In this document: one piece after another, positions 8,995 through 17,269 of the stretch
How the letters are laid out: every line of letters begins with the position of its first letter
How positions within the stretch are numbered: the stretch's first letter is position 1
Assembly: GCF_003605475.1 (NCBI RefSeq)
Contig: NZ_RAHX01000001.1
Coordinates: forward strand, 806,001-870,000
Reading direction: 5' to 3'
From: Aurantiacibacter aquimixticola
Lineage (GTDB): Bacteria > Pseudomonadota > Alphaproteobacteria > Sphingomonadales > Sphingomonadaceae
DNA length: 64,000 nt
Program-made: the position numbers and the translations under genes
The notes under the pieces: generated by a model
The model's database searches: none
Seen by the model: only the letters and a program-made list of their open reading frames with translations
What the model was told of the DNA's origin: nothing

Positions 8995-9420
8995 TCAGTG
9001 CCCCGAGGGCGCGCCGAATATGCGGACCGTCAGGTCTATATCCAATTGCGGCCTCTCGAGCCGCTCGATCTCTGGCACCTTGAACCAGCCTATCTTGCCG
9101 CCTTCCAGAGATCGCGGTTCGCCGATCCATTTCGATGCGATGTAAAGAAGAATGACAATCGCTTTTCCATCGACCTGCGACCCTTCATCGGCAAAACATG
9201 CGGGCTGCAAATCCTCTGCAGCGACGGCGATGTCGAGCTCCTCACGAACCTCGCGGACGAGACCTTCGCGTGGATTTTCAAACGCTTCGACCTTCCCACC
9301 CGGAAACTCCCACATCCCTCCATGGCGTTTGTGCGGCGGTCGACGATGCATGAGCCAGCGCCGCTTTCCATCGGTGAGAGCGAGGGCGACCACCGGCTGC
9401 CATGTCGGGAATTCTTCCAT
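8995..9420 (-). CDS. MutT-like Nudix hydrolase, probable 8-oxo-dGTP diphosphatase
   Basis: A 141-residue Nudix enzyme. The box GGKVEAFENPREGLVREV-REELDI (written in two parts) fits GX5EX7REUXEEXGU except for D in place of the last G. The short length, the HRRPPHKRHGGMWEFPGG run and the C-terminal W-x-x-P region resemble MutT, which removes oxidised dGTP before it is built into DNA. The ATG at 9420 has GGAAGG five bases upstream. It is divergent from the Flp pilin genes. A different nucleotide substrate is possible. Confidence 0.85.
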   Translation of the reverse strand: MEEFPTWQPVVALALTDGKRRWLMHRRPPHKRHGGMWEFPGGKVEAFENPREGLVREVREELDIAVAAEDLQPACFADEGSQVDGKAIVILLYIASKWIGEPRSLEGGKIGWFKVPEIERLERPQLDIDLTVRIFGAPSGH

Positions 9421-9502
9421 GTTAACCTTCCGGTGCAAGATCTTCTTAAACCCTCGTCCGTAGAAACACTCTCGTCGCACAGGGCAAGTGAGGAATTATC
9501 GA

Positions 9503-9706
9503 GTGTCGGCTTACAAGAAGTTCAAGCAGTGCATGCTCGATGAAAGCGGCGCGACGGCCATTGAATATGGCCTGATCGTAGCTTTGCTGTTCCTCGCCAT
9601 GATCGGCAGCGCGCAGCTGTTTGCCGATGAAGCCAATACAATGTGGGACATTATAAGTGGTACGATGTCCGATGTGTCCGACGACGCAAATGTCGAAGAC
9701 GCTTAG
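9503..9706 (+). CDS. Flp-family type IVb pilin (first of a tandem pair)
   Basis: A 67-residue prepilin. A short basic leader is followed by DESGATAIEYGLIVALL, with probable cleavage after Gly and the Glu at position +5 of the mature pilin, then one hydrophobic helix. Such pilins form Tad pili for surface attachment and are processed by a TadV/CpaA-type peptidase. The GTG at 9503 has GAGG nine bases upstream; a GTG at 9488 is an alternative. The tail is acidic (SDVSDDANVEDA). No other Tad gene lies in the window, so assembly must rely on genes elsewhere. Confidence 0.85.
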   Translation: MSAYKKFKQCMLDESGATAIEYGLIVALLFLAMIGSAQLFADEANTMWDIISGTMSDVSDDANVEDA

Positions 9707-9797
9707 GATTTTTTAAAGACTTACGTGGGAAAACGAATTCAGCTCGAAATCTTCAACCGATGCGAGCCGGGTACAGAAGACTAACCAGGAGACTACT

Positions 9798-9989
9798 ATG
9801 ACTTTCTTCAAGAACATGATCCGTGACGAAGCCGGCGCGACCGCCATCGAATATGGCCTGATCGCCGCTCTCATCGCCGTCGCCATGATCACGGCCGTTG
9901 GCGCCGCTGGTGGCGAAGTTTCGCGTACCTTCACCGGTGCGTCGGAAGGCATGGCCGAAGTGAACGACGCCAACGCTCCGACCGAGTAA
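9798..9989 (+). CDS. Flp-family type IVb pilin (second of a tandem pair)
   Basis: A 63-residue prepilin closely similar to its upstream neighbour. RDEAGATAIEYGLIAALIAV has the leader Gly, the mature-pilin Glu and a hydrophobic helix, followed by a small Ala/Gly-rich polar tail. The ribosome site AGGAGA is strong and well spaced. It is followed 22 bases later by an excellent terminator, which makes this the likelier main structural pilin of the pair. The two genes are 91 bases apart and may be transcribed together or separately. Confidence 0.92.
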   Translation: MTFFKNMIRDEAGATAIEYGLIAALIAVAMITAVGAAGGEVSRTFTGASEGMAEVNDANAPTE

Positions 9990-10011
9990 AGCCTCACGGC
10001 CTTGAAAAGAG

Positions 10012-10044
10012 AAGGCGGCGGGTTCATCCCCGCCGCCTTTTTTT
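10012..10044 (+). terminator. Strong rho-independent terminator after the pilin pair
   Basis: An 11-bp GC-rich stem, AAGGCGGCGGG with CCCGCCGCCTT, is closed by a short loop and followed by seven T residues. It lies between the convergent pilin and M48 protease genes. Confidence 0.93.
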
Positions 10045-10067
10045 ATGTCTGAAGTAATCCAGCCCGA

Positions 10068-11555
10068 TCAGTTGGAGCGAACTACGATCTTGTATTGCTG
10101 GCCGGGAACAACCTGCGCATTTCCGAACAGGCCGTTCAGAACACGAAAGCGCGCCTCCTGCCCATTGTCGTAATCCATGCGGCGGGCGAGCGTCGCGACA
10201 CTGTCACCCCTGCCCGCGGTCACGATATCCACACGGCGCGGCACGACGCTGCCGGCTTCGGCCTGGCTGATCCGACGCATGGAATTGTATAGCGAATTGA
10301 ACGTCGCTGCCTGCCCGGCCGGCGTGATCGACTGGAAGTGATAGGCACGGTCGTTCGCGAACTCATAAGCAAATACCGTCACGTCGACCTGCTGTTGGCC
10401 GTTATTGACCCGGGCCGTGCCGTAAACCGCCGGCAGTCCATTGACTGTCGTGCGCTGGATGCTCTGCGGCTGAAGCTGCTGCTGCTCGCCACCGATAGAA
10501 CGGAATACCTGACGTACATAGTCCTGCAGATCGCCATTATAGGGCGCAAGCGTCAGTTGTGAGCGGCCCTGATCGCCATTGATGGAAACAGCGCGCGTGC
10601 TGTTGACCATATAAAAGCCCTGCGGCGCGGTGAAAGTGAACTGCAATACCGGGTGGATGAACTGCCGGCCCTCGATCAGTCCTTGCTGGGGATCGTCACC
10701 ATAGATCATGCCGTCGATTCGACTGAGGAATGTCTCGCGATTCGTGACACCCGTCGCGCTCCCGGCGATCTGCGCTGCGGTCTGCACGCGGCTTGCCGGA
10801 TCGGGGTGAGTCGATGCCCATTCCGGAATTGTCGCATCTTCGCGGCCCTGCAATTGCGCATCGAGCTGGTTCTGCGCTGCAAGGCTCTGCAACAGGGTGG
10901 ACATGGCGCGCGGATCGTAGCCCGCCTGGTTCAGATATTGGATGCCGAGCCTGTCGGCCTCAAGCTCCTGATTGCGCGAATAGCCCAGCGTTGCGAGCTG
11001 CGAGCCCTGCTGCGCCAGCCGGCCAAGTTCAGGGCTACCGAGAACGGCACCGCCGATGATCGTACCGAGCAGGCCAAGCAGCTGATTGCGCTGGGCGCGT
11101 TGCTGCCGACGTGCCGAATGGCGCGCGGCGACGTGGCCAACTTCATGGCCGAGCACGGCGGCAAGCTCCGCCTCGTTGTTCATCAGGTTCACCAGCTGAC
11201 GCGTCGCATAGACATATCCGCCCGGCACGGCGAAGGCGTTGTTCACGCTGGAATTGAGAAGGGTCACGTCGAAGGAGCTGCGGCTGTTCGCGATACCGGA
11301 CTGGAAAGCGATATTCTGGCCGACCTGCTCGACATATTGCGCGTACGGCCCGGTCATCTCGCCACCGAATTCCTGCACGAACTGCTCGTGATACTGAGCA
11401 CCGAGCTGGGCTTCCTCGGCCGTGATGGGCGCTCCAGCAGGCACATTCGCGCCCGGCACGGTGGCACACGCCGAAAGCGCGAGTGCTGCGGCACTGCTGG
11501 TGGCCAGAGCCTTCATCTTGTGGGAAATCGATGAGCGGGATGCGCTATGCGACAT
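10068..11555 (-). CDS. M48-family metalloprotease lipoprotein with C-terminal LysM-like region
   Basis: A 495-residue lipoprotein protease. A lipobox LALSAC-A places the lipidated Cys near residue 30. The zinc motif HEVGH is at residues 137-141, with the third ligand in NQELEADRLG near residue 199. This resembles BepA/YfgC-type proteases that act in the periplasm on outer-membrane assembly. The middle part contains a beta-rich domain, and the last 55 residues look LysM-like (DSVATLAR, VVPGQQYKIVV). The ATG at 11555 has GGAGGAA well placed, although an ATG 13 codons on would give a more compact signal peptide. It follows accA by about 110 bases. Confidence 0.88.
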   Translation of the reverse strand: MSHSASRSSISHKMKALATSSAAALALSACATVPGANVPAGAPITAEEAQLGAQYHEQFVQEFGGEMTGPYAQYVEQVGQNIAFQSGIANSRSSFDVTLLNSSVNNAFAVPGGYVYATRQLVNLMNNEAELAAVLGHEVGHVAARHSARRQQRAQRNQLLGLLGTIIGGAVLGSPELGRLAQQGSQLATLGYSRNQELEADRLGIQYLNQAGYDPRAMSTLLQSLAAQNQLDAQLQGREDATIPEWASTHPDPASRVQTAAQIAGSATGVTNRETFLSRIDGMIYGDDPQQGLIEGRQFIHPVLQFTFTAPQGFYMVNSTRAVSINGDQGRSQLTLAPYNGDLQDYVRQVFRSIGGEQQQLQPQSIQRTTVNGLPAVYGTARVNNGQQQVDVTVFAYEFANDRAYHFQSITPAGQAATFNSLYNSMRRISQAEAGSVVPRRVDIVTAGRGDSVATLARRMDYDNGQEARFRVLNGLFGNAQVVPGQQYKIVVRSN

Positions 11556-11667
11556 GGCTTTCCTCCAAACCTTATTGCAGGCGGAGTCCCCGCCCGATCT
11601 ATGGTTACGGAAAACCTTATGCGGCGGGCTTGTTCCCGACGCGCCTGCAGACGCGCGTCCGGCAGGC

Positions 11668-12627
11668 CTAGTCGGTGAGGCCCCTGCCGATGGCGAGGAA
11701 GCGTTCTTCCCGCTGTCTGCGCAGCTCGGCCGGTGCGAGCGGGGACAGCGTTTCGAGTTCTTCGTCGATCGCGCTTACCAGACTTGCGATAGCGATGCCC
11801 GAATCGCGGTGCGCGCCACCAATCGGTTCAGGCACGATGCGATCGATCACGCCCAGACCTTTCAGATCCTGCGCGGTGAGGCGCATCGCTTCGGCCGCCT
11901 GCGGTGCCTTGTCGCCCGTACGCCAGAGGATCGAAGCGCATCCTTCGGGTGAGATAACGGAGTATACGGCATGCTCGAACATCAACACGCGCTCGGCACT
12001 GGCAAGCGCGACTGCGCCGCCGGATCCGCCCTCGCCCACGATAGCGGCCACCATCGGGACGCCCAGTGCGAGGCAGGCCTCGGTCGAGCGCGCAATGGCT
12101 TCAGCCTGGCCACGCTCTTCCGCCTCGATACCGGGAAAGGCACCGGACGTGTCGACCAGCGTCACCACCGGCAGGCCAAACCGATCGGCCAGCTCCATCA
12201 GGCGGATCGCCTTGCGATAGCCTTCCGGCTTGCCCATTCCGAAATTGTGACGAATGCGGCTATCGGTGTCGTTGCCCTTTTCATGGCCGATCAGCACGAT
12301 CTTGCGGCCCTTCAGAATGGCGAGCCCGCCCATGATGGCCTGATCGTCACCGTAGAGGCGATCCCCGCCCAGCGGCATGAATTGATCGAAACCCAACTCC
12401 ACATAATTGCGGAAATGCGGCCGGTTGGAATGCCGCGCAACCTGCGTTTTCTGCCAGGCGGAGAGGCTGGCATACGTGTTTTCGAGCAGTTTCGCGCTCT
12501 TCAGTTCCAGCCGCAGCAATTCGTTGGAAATGTCGACATCGCCATCCTCGCCCGCAGCGGTCTTGAGATCGGCGATCTTCGCTTCAAGCGCGGCGACGGG
12601 TTTTTCGAATTCGAGAAATGACGACAT
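11668..12627 (-). CDS. accA: Acetyl-CoA carboxylase carboxyltransferase subunit alpha
   Basis: AccA with AccD transfers the carboxyl group from biotin to acetyl-CoA, giving malonyl-CoA for fatty acid synthesis. The 319-residue protein starts with the family FLEFEKPVAALEAKI and contains GDRLYGDDQAIMGGLA, VDTSGAFPG and the oxyanion-forming GEGGSGGA region. The length is standard. It starts ten bases after the xerD stop, so the two are probably co-transcribed, an arrangement also common in other sphingomonads. Confidence 0.97.
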   Translation of the reverse strand: MSSFLEFEKPVAALEAKIADLKTAAGEDGDVDISNELLRLELKSAKLLENTYASLSAWQKTQVARHSNRPHFRNYVELGFDQFMPLGGDRLYGDDQAIMGGLAILKGRKIVLIGHEKGNDTDSRIRHNFGMGKPEGYRKAIRLMELADRFGLPVVTLVDTSGAFPGIEAEERGQAEAIARSTEACLALGVPMVAAIVGEGGSGGAVALASAERVLMFEHAVYSVISPEGCASILWRTGDKAPQAAEAMRLTAQDLKGLGVIDRIVPEPIGGAHRDSGIAIASLVSAIDEELETLSPLAPAELRRQREERFLAIGRGLTD

Positions 12628-12637
12628 CGGTCAGCCG

Positions 12638-13519
12638 CTACCGCCCCCCGCGCTCGCCCGCAAGAGGATGGCGTTCGTTTACCAAAGCCACCAATCGCGC
12701 CGAATCGACATGGGTGTAAATCTGCGTGGTGGCGATGTCGGCGTGGCCGAGCAGAGTCTGCAGAACACGCAGATCCGCACCGCCCTCCAGCAAATGCGTT
12801 GCAAAGGCGTGGCGCAGGACGTGCGGACTGATCTTCGCCGGGTCGAGATCGGCTCTTGCAGCCAGCGCTTTCACCAGCTGATAGAGCCGCACACGCCCGA
12901 TATGGGCCTTGCGCGACGGAAAAAGGAAAGGCGATCCACTGTCGGGCCGCGCCTCCATCCACCGCGCGATTGCCGCCTGCGCGCGGCGGCTGACCGGCAC
13001 CATTCGTTGCTGTCCGCCCTTCCCCGTGATCGTCAGGAAGGGCGCATCGCGCGGCACTGCGCTGACCGGCAGGGCGACAAGCTCGGTTGCACGCAATCCG
13101 GAGCCGTATAACAGTTCGAGCAGCGCGAGCATTCGCAGCGCATCGGGGCGATCGCTGGCCGCTTCGTCTTCCGCCCGCGCGAACAGCCGTTCGATCTCGC
13201 CATGGGACAGGATCTTCGGCAGGGGGCGGCGCGCTTTCGGCCGTGGCAGGGCAGACGAGGGATCGTCTTCGCGCAGGCCGTCATCGACGCAGAAACCGTA
13301 GAATTGTCGGAGTGCCGAAACCTTCCGGGCTACCGTGGAAGGAGCGAGATCGAACCAGGCGCCGCTCAGCTTGCCGAGGTCCGCTCGGCTCGCCATCGCG
13401 AGCTCGCCGAGTATGGCCTCGGTTCCCTCGAGATCGCGGCGATAGGCAGCCAGAGTGTTCGGTGCCGCGCCGCGCTCGGCGGCGAGCGTGGCGAGGAAGC
13501 TTTCAATGGCCACGGACAT
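12638..13519 (-). CDS. xerD: Tyrosine recombinase XerD
   Basis: A 293-residue site-specific recombinase that, with XerC, resolves chromosome dimers at dif. All catalytic residues are visible: Arg143 (SGLRATEL), Lys167 (ITGKGGQQR), His233 and Arg236 (SPHVLRHAFATHLLEGG), His259 (LLGHADI) and the nucleophile Tyr268 (TQIYTHV). The N-terminal SAM-like core-binding domain is complete. Its operon position before accA marks it as the housekeeping enzyme rather than a phage integrase. XerC is the only serious alternative name. Confidence 0.92.
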   Translation of the reverse strand: MSVAIESFLATLAAERGAAPNTLAAYRRDLEGTEAILGELAMASRADLGKLSGAWFDLAPSTVARKVSALRQFYGFCVDDGLREDDPSSALPRPKARRPLPKILSHGEIERLFARAEDEAASDRPDALRMLALLELLYGSGLRATELVALPVSAVPRDAPFLTITGKGGQQRMVPVSRRAQAAIARWMEARPDSGSPFLFPSRKAHIGRVRLYQLVKALAARADLDPAKISPHVLRHAFATHLLEGGADLRVLQTLLGHADIATTQIYTHVDSARLVALVNERHPLAGERGGR

Positions 13520-13525
13520 GACAGC

Positions 13526-15364
13526 TCAGCCGCGCGTCACCGCCTCCGCGGCGATCATCCGGGCCTCCGCGGAAAGGCCGACCTCGTTCAGGGCCGAAAC
13601 GATGTGGTAGAGATGGCGCGGCGTCATCCGATCCCAGCTATCTCCCTGCATTCCAAGCCCGGCCAGCAGCGCGACAAGCGCCGCGTTATCGACCTGCGCG
13701 GCGCGGCCGATGGCATTGCTCCAGGCGCTTGCACGGGTGTAATGCACGTCGAGATCGGAAGCGAAATCTTCGAGATCGCCGTCATCGAGCCTGCCGAGGC
13801 CGGCAAGCCCTGCCACCAGGAAAGCTGTCCGGCGCTGGTCCGCGCTGTCGTCGTTACCGCGAAAATCGTCGACGTCGCCGCTGCTGGCCTGGCCGCCCGA
13901 CGGATCGGCGAGAGCGAGCAGCGCCCAAGCCTCACTACCGTCGGATACAATATCGGCCCAGCGCATGGCGTTGCGATCCAGCCCGGCGGTCAGCATAGAG
14001 GCGATGAGCGGCGCGGCAACATCGGCCTTGTCTTCGCTCACCGGAAGGCGGGCCGCGGCATAGGCGGTCAGAACGCGGCGGCCGAAATCGCTTTCATCGC
14101 CCCACAATTCCTGGATCGCCGTGAGCCGCTCCGCAACCGTGGCTGCAACGTAAGCGTCACGCAGCAGGCCGGCTTGGGCCTTGTCCCCGGCCTCATAGGC
14201 ATCACTCGCCCACAGCTGGGAATAGAGATCGACCATGGCGTCGGAAGACAACACGCCGCGCGCGGCCGCGCTATCCGCTGCCTGCACCCGCTGAAGCAGG
14301 GGCGTAGCCGGGATCAACACTTCGGAGATATCGTAACGGGCACCCGCATCCGCGCGCAATTCATCGGGAATCTCGACGCCGAGCGCGCGAGCGAGCGCAA
14401 AGCGCCAGGGCGTCAGCTCGTCGACAGCGTCCCAATCGATATCGGCACCCGTGCCGCCCTCGCCCGCGGCCCCGGCATAGCGTTGCGCCAGGCGCACGTC
14501 GGCCGCTTCCGCCGAACCGGTGCCGAGCGTGCGCTGCAATCGCCGCTCCGCACTGCGCGCCTCGCCCAGATAGGCGGAGCAAATCGCCTGCACCATTTCC
14601 CATTCGGCATCTTCGCGGATATCGGTTTGCAGACGCGCGACCGGGCACATGCCGAGAATATCGCCTGTCGCTATGTAGGAATCGAATGCCGCATCGGTGA
14701 GCAGGCGGTTGTAACTGCTCCCGTCGACATCCTGCACCAGCGCGCGAGCGACCGCGCCTTCTCCCATACGGGTCAGCGAACGAGCGCGAAGGGCCGCGAA
14801 GGCGACCGGGTCCATACCGTTTGGAGCGTCCAGCCGACTTGCGAGCACGCGGCGCATGAGAATATGACCCCAGCGAGAGACGATTGGGCCGTCGCTGGCG
14901 CGAAGGGCCGCCAGCACGAGACGCGGCGGTTGAGCCGCGAGCGAACCGGCCGGAAAACCGCCTTCGGCCTCTGACAGCAGCCCGACCTGCGAGACGGAAC
15001 GGCGCGCGGCGGCGGGAATATCGAATTTCGGGCGCAAGCCGAGAACGGCGTTGATCTCGTCCGCTTCCATCCGCTCCAACTCTCGCAACGACGGAAAGTC
15101 GGCGGGAAGGGTGAAGGACGATCCTCCCGACGACGGGGCGGATGGTCCGCGCGGCACCGGTTGCACAACCGGCGTGCCGCCGGGCGAGGGTGTGGCTGGC
15201 CGCGCGGTTTGCGTGGCGGTTGGGGTCGGCGTGGGCGCGGGCGTCGGCTGTTGCGGCGGCGTATCGCGGAAAGCCGGAGGAAGCAGGTCTTCCGGTCCGC
15301 TCGCCAACGCAAGCGAGGATGTCAGGGCAAGCGCCGCTCCGCCTAGGAAAAGTCCGACACGCAT
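13526..15364 (-). CDS. Exported protein of unknown function with Pro/Thr-rich linker
   Basis: A 612-residue protein with a signal peptide (about residues 1-22, ending ALASG), then a low-complexity Pro/Thr/Ala-rich stretch (about 30-75), then a long mostly helical, Ala/Asp-rich body that may contain degenerate TPR-like helices. I recognise no catalytic motif. It starts inside the stop of a 45-residue membrane peptide (TAATG) and ends six bases before xerD, so the three genes are probably one transcript. The function is unknown; a periplasmic scaffold is only a guess. Confidence 0.8.
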   Translation of the reverse strand: MRVGLFLGGAALALTSSLALASGPEDLLPPAFRDTPPQQPTPAPTPTPTATQTARPATPSPGGTPVVQPVPRGPSAPSSGGSSFTLPADFPSLRELERMEADEINAVLGLRPKFDIPAAARRSVSQVGLLSEAEGGFPAGSLAAQPPRLVLAALRASDGPIVSRWGHILMRRVLASRLDAPNGMDPVAFAALRARSLTRMGEGAVARALVQDVDGSSYNRLLTDAAFDSYIATGDILGMCPVARLQTDIREDAEWEMVQAICSAYLGEARSAERRLQRTLGTGSAEAADVRLAQRYAGAAGEGGTGADIDWDAVDELTPWRFALARALGVEIPDELRADAGARYDISEVLIPATPLLQRVQAADSAAARGVLSSDAMVDLYSQLWASDAYEAGDKAQAGLLRDAYVAATVAERLTAIQELWGDESDFGRRVLTAYAAARLPVSEDKADVAAPLIASMLTAGLDRNAMRWADIVSDGSEAWALLALADPSGGQASSGDVDDFRGNDDSADQRRTAFLVAGLAGLGRLDDGDLEDFASDLDVHYTRASAWSNAIGRAAQVDNAALVALLAGLGMQGDSWDRMTPRHLYHIVSALNEVGLSAEARMIAAEAVTRG

Positions 15365-15501
15365 TACAATTCACTCTCCGGCAGGGTGACGGGTTCCACG
15401 ATCAGGCGCTGCTCTTCGCGCCCGCCATCATACCATGCGACCGCTAGCACGATGACGAAAAGCACAATGGCGGCGATTCCTGCTGTCCGGCGAATGGCCA
15501 T
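15364..15501 (-). CDS. Small single-pass membrane protein (45 residues)
   Basis: The ATG at 15501 opens a 45-residue frame: a basic MAIRRTAG start, one transmembrane helix (IAAIVLFVIVLAVAW) and a charged tail ending VTLPESEL. It stops at TAA 15366-15364, overlapping the start of the 612-residue exported protein (TAATG), which supports real translation. An in-frame GTG at 15522 could lengthen it by seven codons; GAGGG abuts the ATG. The function is unknown. Translational coupling suggests it acts with, or only helps express, the exported protein. It is divergent from aroK. Confidence 0.65.
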   Translation of the reverse strand: MAIRRTAGIAAIVLFVIVLAVAWYDGGREEQRLIVEPVTLPESEL

Positions 15502-15593
15502 CCCTCGCGAACCCGTTCCCACATCAATCACACCCGGACAAAAGGCCCGGCGACCTTGCCAGCGCGGTTAGCCCAATTATAGCCCTTGCGGCA

Positions 15594-16169
15594 ATGACCA
15601 TTGCCCGCCGACTTCCCGATGACAGTCTGATCCGATCGGTCCGTGACCGGCTGGACCGCCCGCTCGTGCTCGTCGGCATGATGGGCGCAGGCAAGTCGAC
15701 CGTGGGCCGAAAGCTTGCTGCGGCGCTGGAGATGGACTTCACCGACGCCGATGACGAGATCGTCGAGGCGGCAGGCATGTCCATCGCCGAAGTGTTCGAC
15801 CGGTTTGGCGAAGAGCATTTCCGCGATGGCGAGCGCCGCGTGATCGCGCGGCTCATGGAAAATGCCGGTTCCGGCCAGGTGATCGCAACCGGCGGCGGTG
15901 CGTTTCTGCAGGATGAAACACGCGCGCTGATCCTCGACATGGCCATCGCGATCTGGCTGGACGCGGCAATCGACACGCTGGTGGAACGCGTTAGCCGAAA
16001 CGACCGTCGCCCGCTTCTGCGCACTGGCGATATTCCGGCGAAGGTGACCGCGATGAAAGAAGAACGATCCCCCATCTACAGCAAGGCACCGATCCATATT
16101 CAGAGCGACACCGGACCGCACAATGTCGCCGTCACCCGCATTATCGAGGCACTCGACCGATGGCTGTAA
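15594..16169 (+). CDS. aroK: Shikimate kinase
   Basis: AroK phosphorylates shikimate at the 3-OH with ATP in the path to chorismate. The 191-residue protein has the P-loop GMMGAGKSTVG (about residues 28-38), the shikimate-binding DADDEIVEAAG and FRDGERRV, the glycine-rich ATGGGAFL and the lid RNDRRPLL. An N-terminal extension of about 20 residues is usual in this group. It overlaps aroB by ten bases, forming the classic aroKB pair. Confidence 0.96.
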   Translation: MTIARRLPDDSLIRSVRDRLDRPLVLVGMMGAGKSTVGRKLAAALEMDFTDADDEIVEAAGMSIAEVFDRFGEEHFRDGERRVIARLMENAGSGQVIATGGGAFLQDETRALILDMAIAIWLDAAIDTLVERVSRNDRRPLLRTGDIPAKVTAMKEERSPIYSKAPIHIQSDTGPHNVAVTRIIEALDRWL

Positions 16170-17269
16170 CGCGCGTCGAACTTGCGGGCCGTGCCTACGA
16201 GGTTCGCGTCGGGCCGGATTTGCTATCCAGACTGGCGGAGGAATGCGGCGCACTGCTCCGCAAGCAGGCCGTCCCGATCGTCACCGACGAGAACGTCCAC
16301 CGCCTTTGGGGCGAGACAGTGGAGCGCGCGCTCGCCGATGCAGGCAAGACGCCGCGCTGGATGGTTCACCCGGCAGGCGAAGGCGCGAAGAGCTGGGACG
16401 GTCTCTCCCGCACTGTCGAATGGCTGCTGTCCGAAGGCGTAGAGCGCGGCGATCACATCGTGGCGCTCGGCGGCGGGGTGATCGGTGATCTAACGGGTTT
16501 TGCGGCTTCCATGCTCAAGCGCGGCTGTGGCCTCGTGCAAGTGCCGACCACATTACTGGCGCAGGTGGATTCCTCCGTCGGCGGAAAGACCGCGATCAAC
16601 GTGGCCGCAGGCAAGAACCTTGTCGGCGCGTTCCACCAGCCCGCGCTGGTGCTGGCCGACACCGAGGTGCTTGGTACACTGCCCGAACGCGAGATGCGCT
16701 GCGGTTACGCCGAGGTCATCAAATACGGCATACTCGGCGATGCGGACTTCTTCGCATGGTGCGAGGAGCATGGCGCGGCGGTGCTGGCGCAAGACCACGG
16801 CGCGCTGGAAAAAGCGATCACCACCAGCGTCGAAGCCAAGGCGCGCATCGTCGCCGAGGACGAACGCGAGACAAGCGGCGCGCGCGCCCTGCTCAATTTC
16901 GGCCACACTTTCGGCCATGCGCTGGAAGCTGCAACGGGCTTTTCCGATCGGCTGCTGCACGGCGAAGCGGTGGCGGCGGGCATGGTGCTTGCTGCGCGTT
17001 ATTCGGCGCGGCGCGGATCGTGCTCACTGAACGATGCAGAGCGCGTGACGGCCGCAATAGATGCCGTCGGCCTGCCCTCAGAAATCGCCGCGATGGCGCT
17101 GGATTGCAGCGGGGACGAACTCACTGCGCACATGCTGCACGACAAGAAGATGGATGCAGGCACCCTGCCCTTCGTCCTGCTTCGCGGCATCGGCGAGGCC
17201 TTCCTCGCGCGCGACGTCGCGCTGTCGGACGTTGCCGCATTTTTGAGCGAGCAGCTACAGGCGCATTAG
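16160..17269 (+). CDS. aroB: 3-Dehydroquinate synthase
   Basis: AroB cyclises DAHP to 3-dehydroquinate using NAD and a metal ion. The 369-residue protein shows the NAD site GGGVIGDLTGFAAS, PTTLLAQVDSSVGGKTAIN, and metal-ligand motifs around GYAEVIKYG, NFGHTFGHALE and LHGEAVAAGM. It starts within the last codons of aroK. Its TAG stop overlaps the stop codon of the convergent isoaspartyl peptidase gene, leaving no room for a separate terminator. Confidence 0.97.
   Translation: MAVTRVELAGRAYEVRVGPDLLSRLAEECGALLRKQAVPIVTDENVHRLWGETVERALADAGKTPRWMVHPAGEGAKSWDGLSRTVEWLLSEGVERGDHIVALGGGVIGDLTGFAASMLKRGCGLVQVPTTLLAQVDSSVGGKTAINVAAGKNLVGAFHQPALVLADTEVLGTLPEREMRCGYAEVIKYGILGDADFFAWCEEHGAAVLAQDHGALEKAITTSVEAKARIVAEDERETSGARALLNFGHTFGHALEAATGFSDRLLHGEAVAAGMVLAARYSARRGSCSLNDAERVTAAIDAVGLPSEIAAMALDCSGDELTAHMLHDKKMDAGTLPFVLLRGIGEAFLARDVALSDVAAFLSEQLQAH

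Noticed and set aside
12638..13519. Tyrosine recombinase as the mark of a mobile island
   Set aside because: It has XerD length and motifs, sits in an operon with accA, and no att repeats, phage genes or composition shift surround it.
13202..14974. Long plus-strand open frame of about 590 codons
   Set aside because: It lies antisense to xerD and the 612-residue exported protein, which have signal peptide, catalytic motifs and operon context. Its composition is the usual high-GC antisense shadow.
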